A stretch of DNA of 39,322 nt from Porphyromonadaceae bacterium CG2_30_38_12 (GCA_001873635.1 MNZK01000015.1:1-39322); one strand, 5' to 3'. Counted from the first letter of the stretch, positions 24,607 through 33,230 are shown. Program-made: numbers and translations. The notes: a model not told the origin generated them from the letters alone.

Positions 24607-25449
24607 TTATTTTTTTTTGAATATATCACAAGTATCATTGTCACAGCAGCCGCCATTGGTTGTGCTATTTTTCATTGCAGGCTCAATAATTTTTGTAAAA
24701 AATAATGCTGCTAATATTCCACCTACAATGGGAGCGAGCATATAAACGAGAAAAAATCCACCTTGTTGGTCGGGAAAAGCCGCATTACCCCAACCAAACA
24801 TCCAAGCTACCATTCGCGGTCCAAAATCTCTTGCTGGATTCAAGCCAGCTTGTGTAAGTGGCGCTATCAGACAAATTATTGAACTAACTGTTAATCCTAT
24901 AAGCACAGGCGCAATATCATTACTTGGTTTGCCTACATTACATCCTTCGGTAAGTGCAAAAATCATGAACAATAATATAAAAGTGCCAAAAGCCTCAGCT
25001 GCCACAGCCAATGGCATACCGATACCATGCCCACCAATATTATAAAACTCCCCAAACATCTTAGCTACTTTTGCCGACTCCTCCGAACCACGGATTATAT
25101 TTTGTGTTAGCTCAAAAGAATTAATTGTTGAGGAGAACAATATATAAATTGCAAGTCCAGCAATAAATGCACCCAATACCTGAGCGATAATGTAAGTAGG
25201 CAATCTATGTACCGACATGCGTTTAGTAATAACCATCGCAATACTAACAGCAGGGTTCAAGTGTGCACAACATATATGGCGGGTGAGGTAAATGGCAAGT
25301 GTTACACCAATTCCCCATACCAATGCTATCTCCAAAATGCTCTGATATCCTTTAAACAAAACTGATACTGCCACCGAACCGCATCCGAAAATAACAAGTA
25401 TAAATGTTCCCAGTAACTCACCTAAAAATTCATTTTTGTATTTTAGCAT
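24607..25449 (-). CDS. glpF: Glycerol-facilitator-type MIP channel with Cys-rich sites (candidate arsenite channel)
   Basis: Six-helix aquaglyceroporin of 280 residues. NPA at 65-67 (CCAHLNPAVS) and LNPARDFGPRMVAW later; the Asp after the second NPA-Arg is the GlpF hallmark. The first pore motif is preceded by Cys60-Cys61, where Gly/Ser-Gly usually stands, and the C-terminus reads GGCCDNDTCD, so two clusters of Cys are present. GlpF-type channels conduct glycerol and also As(OH)3, and here the gene sits next to the arsenosugar-type transferase. Arsenite passage, with Cys as possible binding sites, is an inference. It is 12 bases after the transferase gene and 5 before the GMC gene. Confidence 0.8.
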   Translation of the reverse strand: MLKYKNEFLGELLGTFILVIFGCGSVAVSVLFKGYQSILEIALVWGIGVTLAIYLTRHICCAHLNPAVSIAMVITKRMSVHRLPTYIIAQVLGAFIAGLAIYILFSSTINSFELTQNIIRGSEESAKVAKMFGEFYNIGGHGIGMPLAVAAEAFGTFILLFMIFALTEGCNVGKPSNDIAPVLIGLTVSSIICLIAPLTQAGLNPARDFGPRMVAWMFGWGNAAFPDQQGGFFLVYMLAPIVGGILAALFFTKIIEPAMKNSTTNGGCCDNDTCDIFKKK

Positions 25450-25461
25450 ACTTTCTTATTT

Positions 25462-26076
25462 CTATTCTTGAATTAATTGCACTAACTCCTTGTATCTGAA
25501 AACATCTTCAACGGTATCAATATCGTTGAGTGGAATTAAGGTCTTGAAAGTTAGTTTTTCTTTATTCAGCACATCAATAGTTTGAGCAAGTGTTTTTTCA
25601 GTACTCCAGGCTATGTTTTCAAAAAGTAAAGGTTGATTTCTGGTCAACCCCAATAAATAATATCCACCATCGTTAGCCGGACCAATAACGCAATCGCTAT
25701 TTTTTAATTTTTCAAAAGCATCAGCAATTAAATCTGAAGTTATTTCATAATTATCGCTACCAATAATGACTACCCTCGAAAATCCAGCATCAAAAGCCAC
25801 ATTGAATGCCCGTTTCATCCGAGTGCCTAAATCAGATCCTTGTTGCTCATAAACCTCAATATTGCCACTCACCTTGAATGAAAACGCTGATGCATCAGCC
25901 ACAAAAATCAACTTTTCGACATTCAATTTTTCAATTGTCTGAAAGGTATAGTGAAGCAATGATTTGTAAATAATTAATGTTTTTGCATTCCCAATTTCTT
26001 TAGCGATACGGGTTTTGACTTTGCCTAATTCCGGATTTCGCACAAAAATCAGTAGTGCATCGTTTGCATTATTCAT
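25462..26076 (-). CDS. Arsenosugar biosynthesis-type glycosyltransferase (rSAM/selenodomain-associated transferase 1)
   Basis: A 204-residue GT-A fold protein. ALLIFVRNPELGKVKTRIAKEIG is the typical start of the DUF2064 / transferase 1 family, SRVVIIGSDNYEIT the metal-binding region, and GPANDGGYYLLGL the family signature (GP-x-x-DGGYYLLG). Members occur next to ArsS-type radical SAM genes in many bacteria and are proposed to act in arsenosugar formation; the donor and acceptor are not established. Its start overlaps the end of the rhodanese gene by 8 bases, which links both to one transcript. The related transferase 2 family is not seen in this window. Confidence 0.85.
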   Translation of the reverse strand: MNNANDALLIFVRNPELGKVKTRIAKEIGNAKTLIIYKSLLHYTFQTIEKLNVEKLIFVADASAFSFKVSGNIEVYEQQGSDLGTRMKRAFNVAFDAGFSRVVIIGSDNYEITSDLIADAFEKLKNSDCVIGPANDGGYYLLGLTRNQPLLFENIAWSTEKTLAQTIDVLNKEKLTFKTLIPLNDIDTVEDVFRYKELVQLIQE

Positions 26077-26575
26077 ACACCTTATCGCCTTTTTTCAACC
26101 ATTTACCCCACTCTTTATCGTAGGCATGTACTTTAGAAGTTTTATCAGTTTTGTTATCTATAACATCATACCCTAAATTCACCCATTCAAAAATTCCACC
26201 ATACAGGTTCAATACATTTTTAAATCCTGCTTTACGAAGTTTTTCGCCCACTCGTTCGCTGCGGTAACCTACTGAGCAATATACTACTACGAGTTCATTT
26301 TTCCCCAAATCAGTCACTTTGTCAACGCTAAAAGTGTCATAATCTACAAAACGTGCACCAGCTATATGACTGGTATTATATTCTTTTATTTTACGCGTGT
26401 CGAGTATGGTAATAGTCTCTGATGCATCTAATTTTGCTTTTAAATCCTGCGGACTAATTTGCTCTACCGTGTTTTTATACATTCCTTTGAGCATAGTATG
26501 ATATAATTTTGATGATTGAGAAAAACTCAGTTGAATAAATAAAAAAGATACAAGTATGATGAGTTGTTTTTTCAT
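26069..26575 (-). CDS. Exported rhodanese-domain protein
   Basis: A 168-residue protein with a signal peptide (MKKQLIILVSFLFIQLSFSQ). One rhodanese domain spans about residues 36-150: ILDTRKIKEYNTSHIAGARFVDYD, then the active-site loop with catalytic C100 in VVVYCSVGYRSERV, and GFKNVLNLYGGIFEWVNLG. Rhodaneses move sulfur or handle oxidised thiols; a periplasmic form could reduce or thiolate an arsenic compound (oxo-to-thio exchange), which is speculation. It overlaps the transferase gene by 8 bases and follows the terminator at 26602-26641, so its promoter is unclear. Confidence 0.82.
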   Translation of the reverse strand: MKKQLIILVSFLFIQLSFSQSSKLYHTMLKGMYKNTVEQISPQDLKAKLDASETITILDTRKIKEYNTSHIAGARFVDYDTFSVDKVTDLGKNELVVVYCSVGYRSERVGEKLRKAGFKNVLNLYGGIFEWVNLGYDVIDNKTDKTSKVHAYDKEWGKWLKKGDKVYE

Positions 26576-26601
26576 GGCCGTAATACTTATTTAAGAAAAT
26601 T

Positions 26602-26641
26602 AAAAACTATCTGCAAGTTTTTAGTTTACAGATAGTTTTTT
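26602..26641 (-). terminator. Intrinsic terminator after the T9SS protein gene
   Basis: A perfect 12-base inverted repeat, AAAAACTATCTG at 26602-26613 and CAGATAGTTTTT at 26629-26640, with A and T runs on both sides. It lies 11 bases after the stop codon at 26652 and should end minus-strand transcripts, possibly both directions. Confidence 0.75.
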
Positions 26642-26651
26642 GTAATAATTT

Positions 26652-28847
26652 TTATTGAACTAATAATTTCTGAGTTCCAATTAATTGACCATCTAATTCT
26701 ACACGGATAAAGTAGAGTGCTGAATTTGATAAATTACTGCCGACAGAAAAACTATTGTTTCCATTCGTAGCGTGAACAGTTTTTTCAAATACAACTCTGG
26801 CGTTGCTATCGTACAAAGTAGTTTTAACATTACCTGCTTGCTCAACATTTAAATGAACCTGTATTGTATTGTTATTGTTATCTGCATACACTAAAAGCTT
26901 TGAATTATTCGCACTAAAGTTTGTCAAACTTGTTGATAGACCTGAAAAATCATATTCACCCTCGGCGGCAAAAACGTAAGGCGAAGTGCCACCTACTATA
27001 TTGGGTATGCCGTCATTGTCTGAATCGTTACCTACTTCACCGGATTGCATAGATTCAGAAAGAATCATTTTGTCGATAATACTTGCGCCTATACGGCTTA
27101 AAATTATGGGTGCATCAGTCTGATTACCAACAAGCTTAGCCTCTCTGAGTGCCCCTACCAACACAGCCATAACGTTAGGATTATAAGCGGCTATATTGTT
27201 TCCAAATTCAGTTTTGAATGCATGAATCGATGGTACATAAAAATTAGCTATCATATAGTTATAAGCGTTGTTTGCAGCTGTTAGGTAAAGTGTGTTGTTG
27301 GTATAGCTATAAGCAGCATACAAACCCCGAACTAAAGACGCTTGTGCTTCGAGTGTTTTAGGGCTGTTTGAAGCACCAACACCTAATGTAAAACTATTAA
27401 AAAATCCACCGTTTACATCTCCAAAATTAGCAAGAATAAAGTCAGCTTGTTCAGCAATAACAACATCAGCTGTTGCCTTTAATGGCGTTGCTGCAAATTC
27501 AGTAGCAAAATCAGCTAAAATAACAAGCGCGTAACCAGCTGTTTGAGCTGAAATAACATCACCTTGAACAACGTTTCCGGAGGATAAGTTGGCTGCATCT
27601 ACCAATGTCTTGTTAGCTGAATTATAGTGCATAGCCATGATATTTTTAAATAATACCATACTTGTACCATTCATCAAATCAAAGGGTCCAGCTGTTCCTG
27701 TTTGCGACATGGATGCCGGGAATGGGCTACCATCAAACACATGTCTGTATGCATAATGTTGTGCATCTACAATATTGGGGTCAGCCATATTCTTAAAACC
27801 GGTAGTTCCCCAAAGAAACGAAAGCTGATCGAACAAAATACTTCTTGCATCCACCAATGTCATCGTATTTAACATGGGTGGCAACATAGTTCCCATATCA
27901 GTTTCGGTTACTTCAATCAAATGAGGAAAATATTTTATTCCATTTGCAGGGTCGTATGTGGCTGGATCGACAGAACCTAAGGTATTACCATCATAAGCCA
28001 TGCGGTTTATCAAAAACATAGTTTTGTTTATCCCCACTCCTGTAAGCATTTGACCCATAAAACCATCTAAGTTATTGCCACCATAAAATACATTATTGGT
28101 AGGCTCTTTGTTAAAATTTGGTGAACCAATTGAATCGGGACTAACTACACCATCAGCATCAATGGTGTTATCCAAGGAATCATGAAAGGCGCCCAGCATG
28201 TCTTGTGCCCACAAATACTGTTTCATTAGGCTTTGCCCCATAGCGGCTGGATTTAACTTTTTGTCCATCAAACTTCTGTCCCAACGTGCAGAAGAAAAAT
28301 CCATTTGAAAATTTGCATCAACCGCTTGAGGTAAATTCATATTGCCAGAAACAAAATCGGCAAATTGAGGGAAAGCACCCGCGGGAGCTGCTTGATTAGC
28401 GTGCATACTGAACATACCCATCATCATCATCAACATATCATCTTCTTTTCGTCCATTTTGCATTCCGCCCGTAAACGTACCATCAAATGATGGTCCTTGC
28501 ATGCTTGCCATTTGTTCAATCATAGGCGACCACATGAGATGCAAGCCCATACCCGATTGAGCTCCAAGAGCTTGCAACAAATAGCGGGAATACTCGTAAT
28601 TCTCTATCCCAAATGTATATGACATAGAGTCGGGAGAATTAGGCACTAAAGGATCAAGATTGTCCAAATTGTAGCCCAATGCTTCGGCAAAGGGTTCGCC
28701 ACTTTCATTCAACTCGTTAGCCAATAACATTTGATGAGCCGTGTTAAAAGTAGTCGTGTTGGTTTTTGATAACTGTGCAAAAGTGAAATTAGCTATACTC
28801 AAGAGAGCAGCCAAGAGCAGTAAATTAATTGTTTTCATTGTTTTCAA
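26652..28847 (-). CDS. Large Met-rich secreted protein with type IX (T9SS) sorting domain
   Basis: A 731-residue protein with a signal peptide (MKTMKTINLLLLAALLSIANFTFAQ) and a C-terminal sorting domain of about 80 residues (LLVYADNNNNTIQVHLNVEQ, TTLYDSNARVVFEKTV, ALYFIRVELDGQLIGTQKLLVQ), so it should be exported across the outer membrane. The middle has helix-rich segments (KTLEAQASLVRGLYAAYSY, LTAANNAYNYMIANFY, NPNVMAVLVGALREAKLVG) like (alpha/alpha)-toroid enzymes, and an EF-hand-like NDSDNDGIPN. A Met-rich stretch (KEDDMLMMMMGMFSMHAN) lies near residues 133-150. I recognise no enzyme family. The gene is next to arsS, preceded by an ECF-type promoter at 28885-28910 and followed by a strong terminator, so it is a single-gene unit. 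Confidence 0.65.
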   Translation of the reverse strand: MKTMKTINLLLLAALLSIANFTFAQLSKTNTTTFNTAHQMLLANELNESGEPFAEALGYNLDNLDPLVPNSPDSMSYTFGIENYEYSRYLLQALGAQSGMGLHLMWSPMIEQMASMQGPSFDGTFTGGMQNGRKEDDMLMMMMGMFSMHANQAAPAGAFPQFADFVSGNMNLPQAVDANFQMDFSSARWDRSLMDKKLNPAAMGQSLMKQYLWAQDMLGAFHDSLDNTIDADGVVSPDSIGSPNFNKEPTNNVFYGGNNLDGFMGQMLTGVGINKTMFLINRMAYDGNTLGSVDPATYDPANGIKYFPHLIEVTETDMGTMLPPMLNTMTLVDARSILFDQLSFLWGTTGFKNMADPNIVDAQHYAYRHVFDGSPFPASMSQTGTAGPFDLMNGTSMVLFKNIMAMHYNSANKTLVDAANLSSGNVVQGDVISAQTAGYALVILADFATEFAATPLKATADVVIAEQADFILANFGDVNGGFFNSFTLGVGASNSPKTLEAQASLVRGLYAAYSYTNNTLYLTAANNAYNYMIANFYVPSIHAFKTEFGNNIAAYNPNVMAVLVGALREAKLVGNQTDAPIILSRIGASIIDKMILSESMQSGEVGNDSDNDGIPNIVGGTSPYVFAAEGEYDFSGLSTSLTNFSANNSKLLVYADNNNNTIQVHLNVEQAGNVKTTLYDSNARVVFEKTVHATNGNNSFSVGSNLSNSALYFIRVELDGQLIGTQKLLVQ

Positions 28848-28884
28848 TGTTTTAAATTAAAAGAATTATTTCTTTGCACAATCT

Positions 28885-28910
28885 GTCGAATGTATATTCC
28901 AATCCTGACA
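28885..28910 (-). promoter_or_regulatory. ECF sigma-type promoter, site 3 (T9SS protein gene)
   Basis: On the minus strand, TGTCAGG (28910-28904), 15 bases, then CGAC (28888-28885), ending 37 bases before the ATG at 28847. It lies entirely in the gap after arsS. Confidence 0.75.
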
Positions 28911-28950
28911 AATAAAAATAATTTATTAATAAAAAAGCGAATTCATTTTT

Positions 28951-29997
28951 TCAAATAGTTTCACCGCCACAGCTCGAACCTGCACCTGCAGTGCATCCGT
29001 AGCAATGCTGCGACACCTTTATTTCTCGTTGCAACAAATAATCTAAATCGAAATTAGACACATGATTGTGTGAGCTATCGTCCAATTTCATGTTGAGCAT
29101 TTGATTAAAATCGCAGTCGAACAAATAACCATCCCAGCCAACTGAGATCATATTTCGGCACATCACATTTTCAGCGGCAAAAGGATTAAACGCATTGACC
29201 AACTCTTCCATATACGCTACAAAATTGTCAGTGTTCACCAAATGATTCAAAAATCGGCTTACAGGCAAATTGGTGATAGCGAAAAGTTTGTTAAACTCAA
29301 TCCCATGGTCGTTGCGTAAATGTTCTTTAAATTCCATTTCGAGGAAAGCTTGCGATGGAGGCAGAAAAGCACCTGCGGGATTATAGACCAAATCAAGCTG
29401 CAAACTACTATCGGGCATGCCATATCCACGTGCGTTGAGCAACTTAAGTGCCTGAATAGAAGTTTCAAAGACTCCCTTTCCACGCACTTTATCCGTACGC
29501 GATGCATCGTAAAAGGGCAATGAGCTCACTACTTCCACCCCATTTTCGGCAAAAAAATCGGGCAAGTCGTTGAAGCGTTCATCTTCGAGAATAATAGTCA
29601 GGTTGCAGCGTACAATTATTCGGCGTCCCATTTCGTGACAAGCTTTCACAAACCACCGAAAATGTGGGTTTAATTCAGGTGCGCCTCCTGTTAAATCGAC
29701 AATTGGAATGTTAAATTTCTTGATAGCATCCAAGCATTGTTGCATCGTTTCCTTGGTCATTATTTCGGGACGGTCTGGACCTGCGTTTACGTGACAATGA
29801 CGACATGTTTGGTTACACATTTTGCCCACATTTACCTGAAATACATCCAAGCCAATAGGCGTTAATGCCTTTACATTAATACTAGCAAGTGACTCTTTGA
29901 AAGGTATTATATCGGGCGACAATGTGGGAGCATTGTCCAGCACTGCCAGCTGCCTTTTTGCCTCTGCTTCCTCTTTTTCTTTGTTGTATAGTATCAT
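28951..29997 (-). CDS. arsS: Arsenosugar biosynthesis radical SAM protein ArsS
   Basis: Radical SAM enzyme reported to join a 5'-deoxyadenosyl group to a dimethylated arsenical, the committed step to arsenosugars. From the ATG at 29997 (348 residues) the motif C61xxxC65xxC68 (GKMCNQTCRHCHVNAG) binds the [4Fe-4S] cluster; VDLTGGAPELNPHFR is the GGE-like SAM-binding part. The C-terminus is a Cys-rich domain ending HCYGCTAGAGSSCGGETI; relatives may carry selenocysteine in this domain, here Cys only. An upstream TTG at 30030 would add 11 residues and overlap the peroxidase-like gene by 20 bases; I prefer the ATG 13 bases after that gene. Context with ArsM supports the role. Confidence 0.9.
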   Translation of the reverse strand: MILYNKEKEEAEAKRQLAVLDNAPTLSPDIIPFKESLASINVKALTPIGLDVFQVNVGKMCNQTCRHCHVNAGPDRPEIMTKETMQQCLDAIKKFNIPIVDLTGGAPELNPHFRWFVKACHEMGRRIIVRCNLTIILEDERFNDLPDFFAENGVEVVSSLPFYDASRTDKVRGKGVFETSIQALKLLNARGYGMPDSSLQLDLVYNPAGAFLPPSQAFLEMEFKEHLRNDHGIEFNKLFAITNLPVSRFLNHLVNTDNFVAYMEELVNAFNPFAAENVMCRNMISVGWDGYLFDCDFNQMLNMKLDDSSHNHVSNFDLDYLLQREIKVSQHCYGCTAGAGSSCGGETI

Positions 29998-30010
29998 ATT
30001 ATGAAACTTT

Positions 30011-30346
30011 TTAAAAACTAATTTCGTCAATTTTATTCATCATTTGTACACTGTGAGCCAGGGTAGCGCCACCTTTAATAGCAGCACCCACATGAACGGC
30101 TTCCATCATTTGCTCTTCGGAATATCCATTTTTTACGCAGTTGGTGGTGTAGGCGTCAATACAGTATGGACATTGTACAACATGAGCTACCGCTAATGCT
30201 ATCAAATCTTTTTCTTTTTCGGTTAATGCTCCCTCTTTGAACACTTCACCATACCAGGCAAAAAATTTTTCGGCCATGGGTTGTTGGTATTTTCCTATAC
30301 TACCAAACTTTTTCAAATCTTCGGGTTTGTAATATTGTTTTGACAT
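30011..30346 (-). CDS. Arsenosugar-associated peroxidase-like protein (AhpD/CMD fold)
   Basis: A 111-residue carboxymuconolactone decarboxylase-like protein with AhpD-type active site: VVQCPYCIDAYTTNC gives C59xxC62 and Tyr66 in place of the usual His. KFFAWYGEVFKEGALTEKEKDLIALAVAHVVQ precedes it and HVGAAIKGGATLAHSVQMM closes the domain, as in the family always noted near ArsS-type radical SAM proteins. It may handle thiol or peroxide chemistry on the arsenical, but no activity has been shown to my knowledge. It lies between the DUF547 gene (4 bases) and arsS (13 bases). Confidence 0.87.
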   Translation of the reverse strand: MSKQYYKPEDLKKFGSIGKYQQPMAEKFFAWYGEVFKEGALTEKEKDLIALAVAHVVQCPYCIDAYTTNCVKNGYSEEQMMEAVHVGAAIKGGATLAHSVQMMNKIDEISF

Positions 30347-30350
30347 GGCA

Positions 30351-31061
30351 TTATTCGTTTAAAGTCCAATTATATGTTATGTTAGTTATTTTTGCATTTG
30401 AAGCAATTTTTACAGGCGAAAACTGATTTAAGTAAGCTATCAACTTCATGTTTTTAGTGAAATCTGAATTAAACCAAGTAAATATTTCAGAAATCTCAAT
30501 TTTTGAAACACTGATTTTATTCCTACTGGTATCGCTCAAAAATAACTTGGCTGATTCGTCTAATTGTTTATCAAGCGTAGCCGGAAAATAGGCTTTATTT
30601 CTCAATATCGGGCAGGACTTGGCAGCACACACAATAGCAAAATGGATGCGTGCATCTTGGTATTGCGGACGCAAAATTTTGTTTTCAATGTCGTTGAGCG
30701 TATAGATTTTATTAGCCAACTTGATAAACTTTTTATCCCAAGGCGATCCAATATCTTTGATGCTTTTTAATGGATAATTATCAACTATAAGCTTCACAGT
30801 AAAGGCATTGTAAGCATTTATCCAATAAGCTTTCGATTCGTTCTTAGTCCAACTTTTTGTAGGTTGTGCACTTTCAAGCACTTTGAGGTAGCCCTCCAAT
30901 TCAGCACTATTTTTCTTTATTTCCTTGTAATTTACTTGTCCAACTGCATTGACGTGATTTTTCAGGAATGCATCCCATTTTTCGTGCGATACAGAACTGT
31001 TTTGAGCTACAAGTACTTGTGTCAGAAAGAACAAAAGTGTTACTAATTTTAATGGTCTCAT
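30351..31061 (-). CDS. Exported DUF547 protein, arsenosugar-cluster type
   Basis: A 236-residue protein with a signal peptide (about residues 1-20, LVTLLFFLTQVLVAQ). The DUF547 core has SKAYWINAYNAFTVKLIVDNYPLKSIKDIG, IENKILRPQYQDARIHFAIVCAAKSCPILRNKAY and LSDTSRNKISVSKI. The conserved CAAKSCP cysteines, Asn and His suggest a papain-like fold, but DUF547 has no proven reaction. These proteins recur beside ArsM/ArsS genes. It is periplasmic, unlike ArsM and ArsS, so it may handle an exported product. Spacing: 40 bases after arsM, 4 before the peroxidase-like gene. Confidence 0.8.
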   Translation of the reverse strand: MRPLKLVTLLFFLTQVLVAQNSSVSHEKWDAFLKNHVNAVGQVNYKEIKKNSAELEGYLKVLESAQPTKSWTKNESKAYWINAYNAFTVKLIVDNYPLKSIKDIGSPWDKKFIKLANKIYTLNDIENKILRPQYQDARIHFAIVCAAKSCPILRNKAYFPATLDKQLDESAKLFLSDTSRNKISVSKIEISEIFTWFNSDFTKNMKLIAYLNQFSPVKIASNAKITNITYNWTLNE

Positions 31062-31101
31062 ATTTTTTCGTGTTTACTTATTTTGTAATTGTTTTTACTT
31101 T

Positions 31102-32133
31102 TTAGCATCCGCAGGCAGATGCCGAGTTATTATTGTCGGAGGGTGGCGTGCAATCAAACAATCCGTAGTGAACTGACTTTTCCCCCTGAAGTGTAAAATG
31201 TTTGGCAAATCGGGTTTTCGAAATCATATCAGCCGTATTACCACAAACCAACATGGGTTTTCCGGTTACAAATTTGTGATGGTCGTCTAATTCAAAATAA
31301 TGTGGATAATTGGGTATTGTTCCTTTATAAACAGCAACCTGTCCAAAATCTTCGCAGCGGTCTTCCAAATCTAATTTGAATGCTCGCACTGTTAAAGACA
31401 TAAATTCGATAAGTCCCACTTCTGCTTCTATTTCAGGATTGTTGATTGTAATGGGTGCTTGCTCCGTTACACGATAATCTGCGCAACCAACTTCGGTCAT
31501 TAACCTTCTGAAATCTTCTACATACATGGCTCCACCCAAACATTCGCCTTGCATCACCACATCGTTGGCAATGTGAGCTGGTATGCGCTTGTTGGCAAAA
31601 ACATCTGAAAAATAAAGCTCACCACCTGGCTTGAGTACTCTGAAAATTTCTTGAAATACCGATTTCTTATCAGGAGATAAATTAATTACGCAATTGGAAA
31701 TCACTATGTCTATCGAATTATCTGCAATATCCATAGCTTTTAAATCTTCGATATAGCCCAATTTGAATTGCACATTGGATTTGGAATAGCCAAACTTAGC
31801 CATTTGTTCACTTTCGTATTTTTGGGCTACTTCTAATTGATTTTCAGTCATATCTATGCCTATCGACAAGCCGTTTTCACCTACTAACTTGGACAAAATA
31901 TATACATCTCTGCCCGAACCGCAGCCTAAATCAAGTACCGTCCGACCATCTAAGTCGCTTGGAATAGGAGAACCACAACCATAAAACCGATCCTTTATTT
32001 CAGCTGCAATTTCACTCATTGCTAATTTTACATCGGGCGACATTTTGTCGGGACTGCAATAACAAGCGTTTGTTTTGAGATCAGCGCTATGCTGCAATAT
32101 CTCACCGTAATATCTTTTTACGTTTTCTTTCAT
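31102..32133 (-). CDS. arsM: Arsenite methyltransferase ArsM
   Basis: SAM-dependent methylation of As(III) to mono- and dimethyl forms in the cytoplasm. 343 residues. VLDLGCGSGRDVYIL (66-80) is SAM motif I. Arsenic-binding Cys candidates are C24/C26 (TNACYCSP), C53 (RFYGCGSP), C148 (SNCVINLSPDK) and C198 (MQGECLGGAMY); the spacing of 50 between C148 and C198 equals that of C174 and C224 in the algal CmArsM. The C-terminus ends in SASACGC. Its neighbours DUF547, peroxidase-like and ArsS lie directly downstream with small gaps. The upstream GH113-like gene is 44 bases away. The order fits: methylation here, adenosylation by ArsS. Confidence 0.93.
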   Translation of the reverse strand: MKENVKRYYGEILQHSADLKTNACYCSPDKMSPDVKLAMSEIAAEIKDRFYGCGSPIPSDLDGRTVLDLGCGSGRDVYILSKLVGENGLSIGIDMTENQLEVAQKYESEQMAKFGYSKSNVQFKLGYIEDLKAMDIADNSIDIVISNCVINLSPDKKSVFQEIFRVLKPGGELYFSDVFANKRIPAHIANDVVMQGECLGGAMYVEDFRRLMTEVGCADYRVTEQAPITINNPEIEAEVGLIEFMSLTVRAFKLDLEDRCEDFGQVAVYKGTIPNYPHYFELDDHHKFVTGKPMLVCGNTADMISKTRFAKHFTLQGEKSVHYGLFDCTPPSDNNNSASACGC

Positions 32134-32177
32134 CTGTGTATAATTTATTTTTTTTATTTGTCATGCTCATTTCATTT

Positions 32178-33230
32178 CTATTTGTTTTCGTTTTCAAAAT
32201 ATCTCTTTATAATTTCCTCTGCTTTTTTATTCTGAGGCGTGTAATCGGTATTGGTTGCACCGCCTGCATTTTGGTGTTTCGGATACCATTTCCACAAAAA
32301 AGCTCCCTTAAACCATTGCTTATCTGCAAATACTTCAAAAAATGCAGCTAATGCATTGGCTTGAGCCTGCTCGTTGACCACCCTCGAACTCGGATTCCAA
32401 GGTTCGTGAGCGCACTGATTGACACTTTTATATCCTATTTCAGTAAACACAATGTCCTTGTTTTTCTGCTTTCTGAAAGCATCAATGGCATTAAATTCAT
32501 TCGTCCAGGCTTTTACAAGTATTTCTTTGTCAGGTGTTTCCATATCGGACAATGGAAAATAGGCATCAATACCAATAAAATCAAGCTTATCCCAAAAGGA
32601 AACTTGCTGATAGTCGTCCCAGTTAGCGGCATAGAGTAATTTCCCCTTGTAAAATGTTCGTATCGTATCAATGAGCGACACCCAATAATCAGGGCGTTTT
32701 TCAACGGCTATTTTCAATTCAGTGCCTACACAAAACATTTCGATACCCAATGAATCAGCTAAATGAGCAAAGTGTAAAATGTAGTTACTGTAATTTTGTT
32801 CCCATATCTTCCATTCCTCATCTGCGCTCAAGTCAAAGGCTGCCGTATAGCTATTCTGAAACCAAAGTTGAGGTTTGAGCATCGTTTTAATTCCTTTTTC
32901 ACGTGCCAACAGAGTCGTTGCAATTATACCAGCATCTGTTTCACCCCACCACTGATAGGTACTATTGTAAGTTACTTGCGTGCTGTGCTGCACCCCAAAT
33001 GCAAAAGGCATCTGTGCTATATAATTGCAGTGAACAGCTTTTAAGGCATTGATATCCGTACTATCCACCACATCGCGACCAGCCACAAAACTCAATCCAT
33101 TCAATTCAAAATGTGAAGGTTCAAAAGGCTTATCGCGTGTTGTCAGTTCTTTATTGCAAGCATACATCAATCCAAAAATCAGGCTAATGAACGCCAATAA
33201 TGTAAATTGTTTTATTTTATTGAATACCAT
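32178..33230 (-). CDS. GH113-like glycoside hydrolase lipoprotein (paralogue b)
   Basis: A 350-residue TIM-barrel glycosidase-like protein with a lipobox (LMYAC, Cys25), so it is probably anchored in the outer membrane or periplasm. Catalytic candidates match the GH113/clan A pattern: the acid/base Glu in EMFCVGTELKIAV and the nucleophile Glu in DIVFTEIGYKSVNQ. Other signatures are QWWGETDAGI, KPQLWF and DFIGIDAYFPLSD. GH113 includes beta-mannanases; the true substrate is open. The start overlaps the neighbouring paralogue by 19 bases, and the two proteins are closely similar, so the pair arose by tandem duplication. Confidence 0.78.
   Translation of the reverse strand: MVFNKIKQFTLLAFISLIFGLMYACNKELTTRDKPFEPSHFELNGLSFVAGRDVVDSTDINALKAVHCNYIAQMPFAFGVQHSTQVTYNSTYQWWGETDAGIIATTLLAREKGIKTMLKPQLWFQNSYTAAFDLSADEEWKIWEQNYSNYILHFAHLADSLGIEMFCVGTELKIAVEKRPDYWVSLIDTIRTFYKGKLLYAANWDDYQQVSFWDKLDFIGIDAYFPLSDMETPDKEILVKAWTNEFNAIDAFRKQKNKDIVFTEIGYKSVNQCAHEPWNPSSRVVNEQAQANALAAFFEVFADKQWFKGAFLWKWYPKHQNAGGATNTDYTPQNKKAEEIIKRYFENENK

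Noticed and set aside
29998-30030. Longer start for arsS at a TTG
   Set aside because: It would overlap the upstream gene by 20 bases; the ATG at 29997 gives the usual family length.
32528-32534. TGTCAGG on the plus strand inside a GH113-like gene
   Set aside because: At 15 bases distance the sequence is CAAT, not CGWC, and no plus-strand gene follows.
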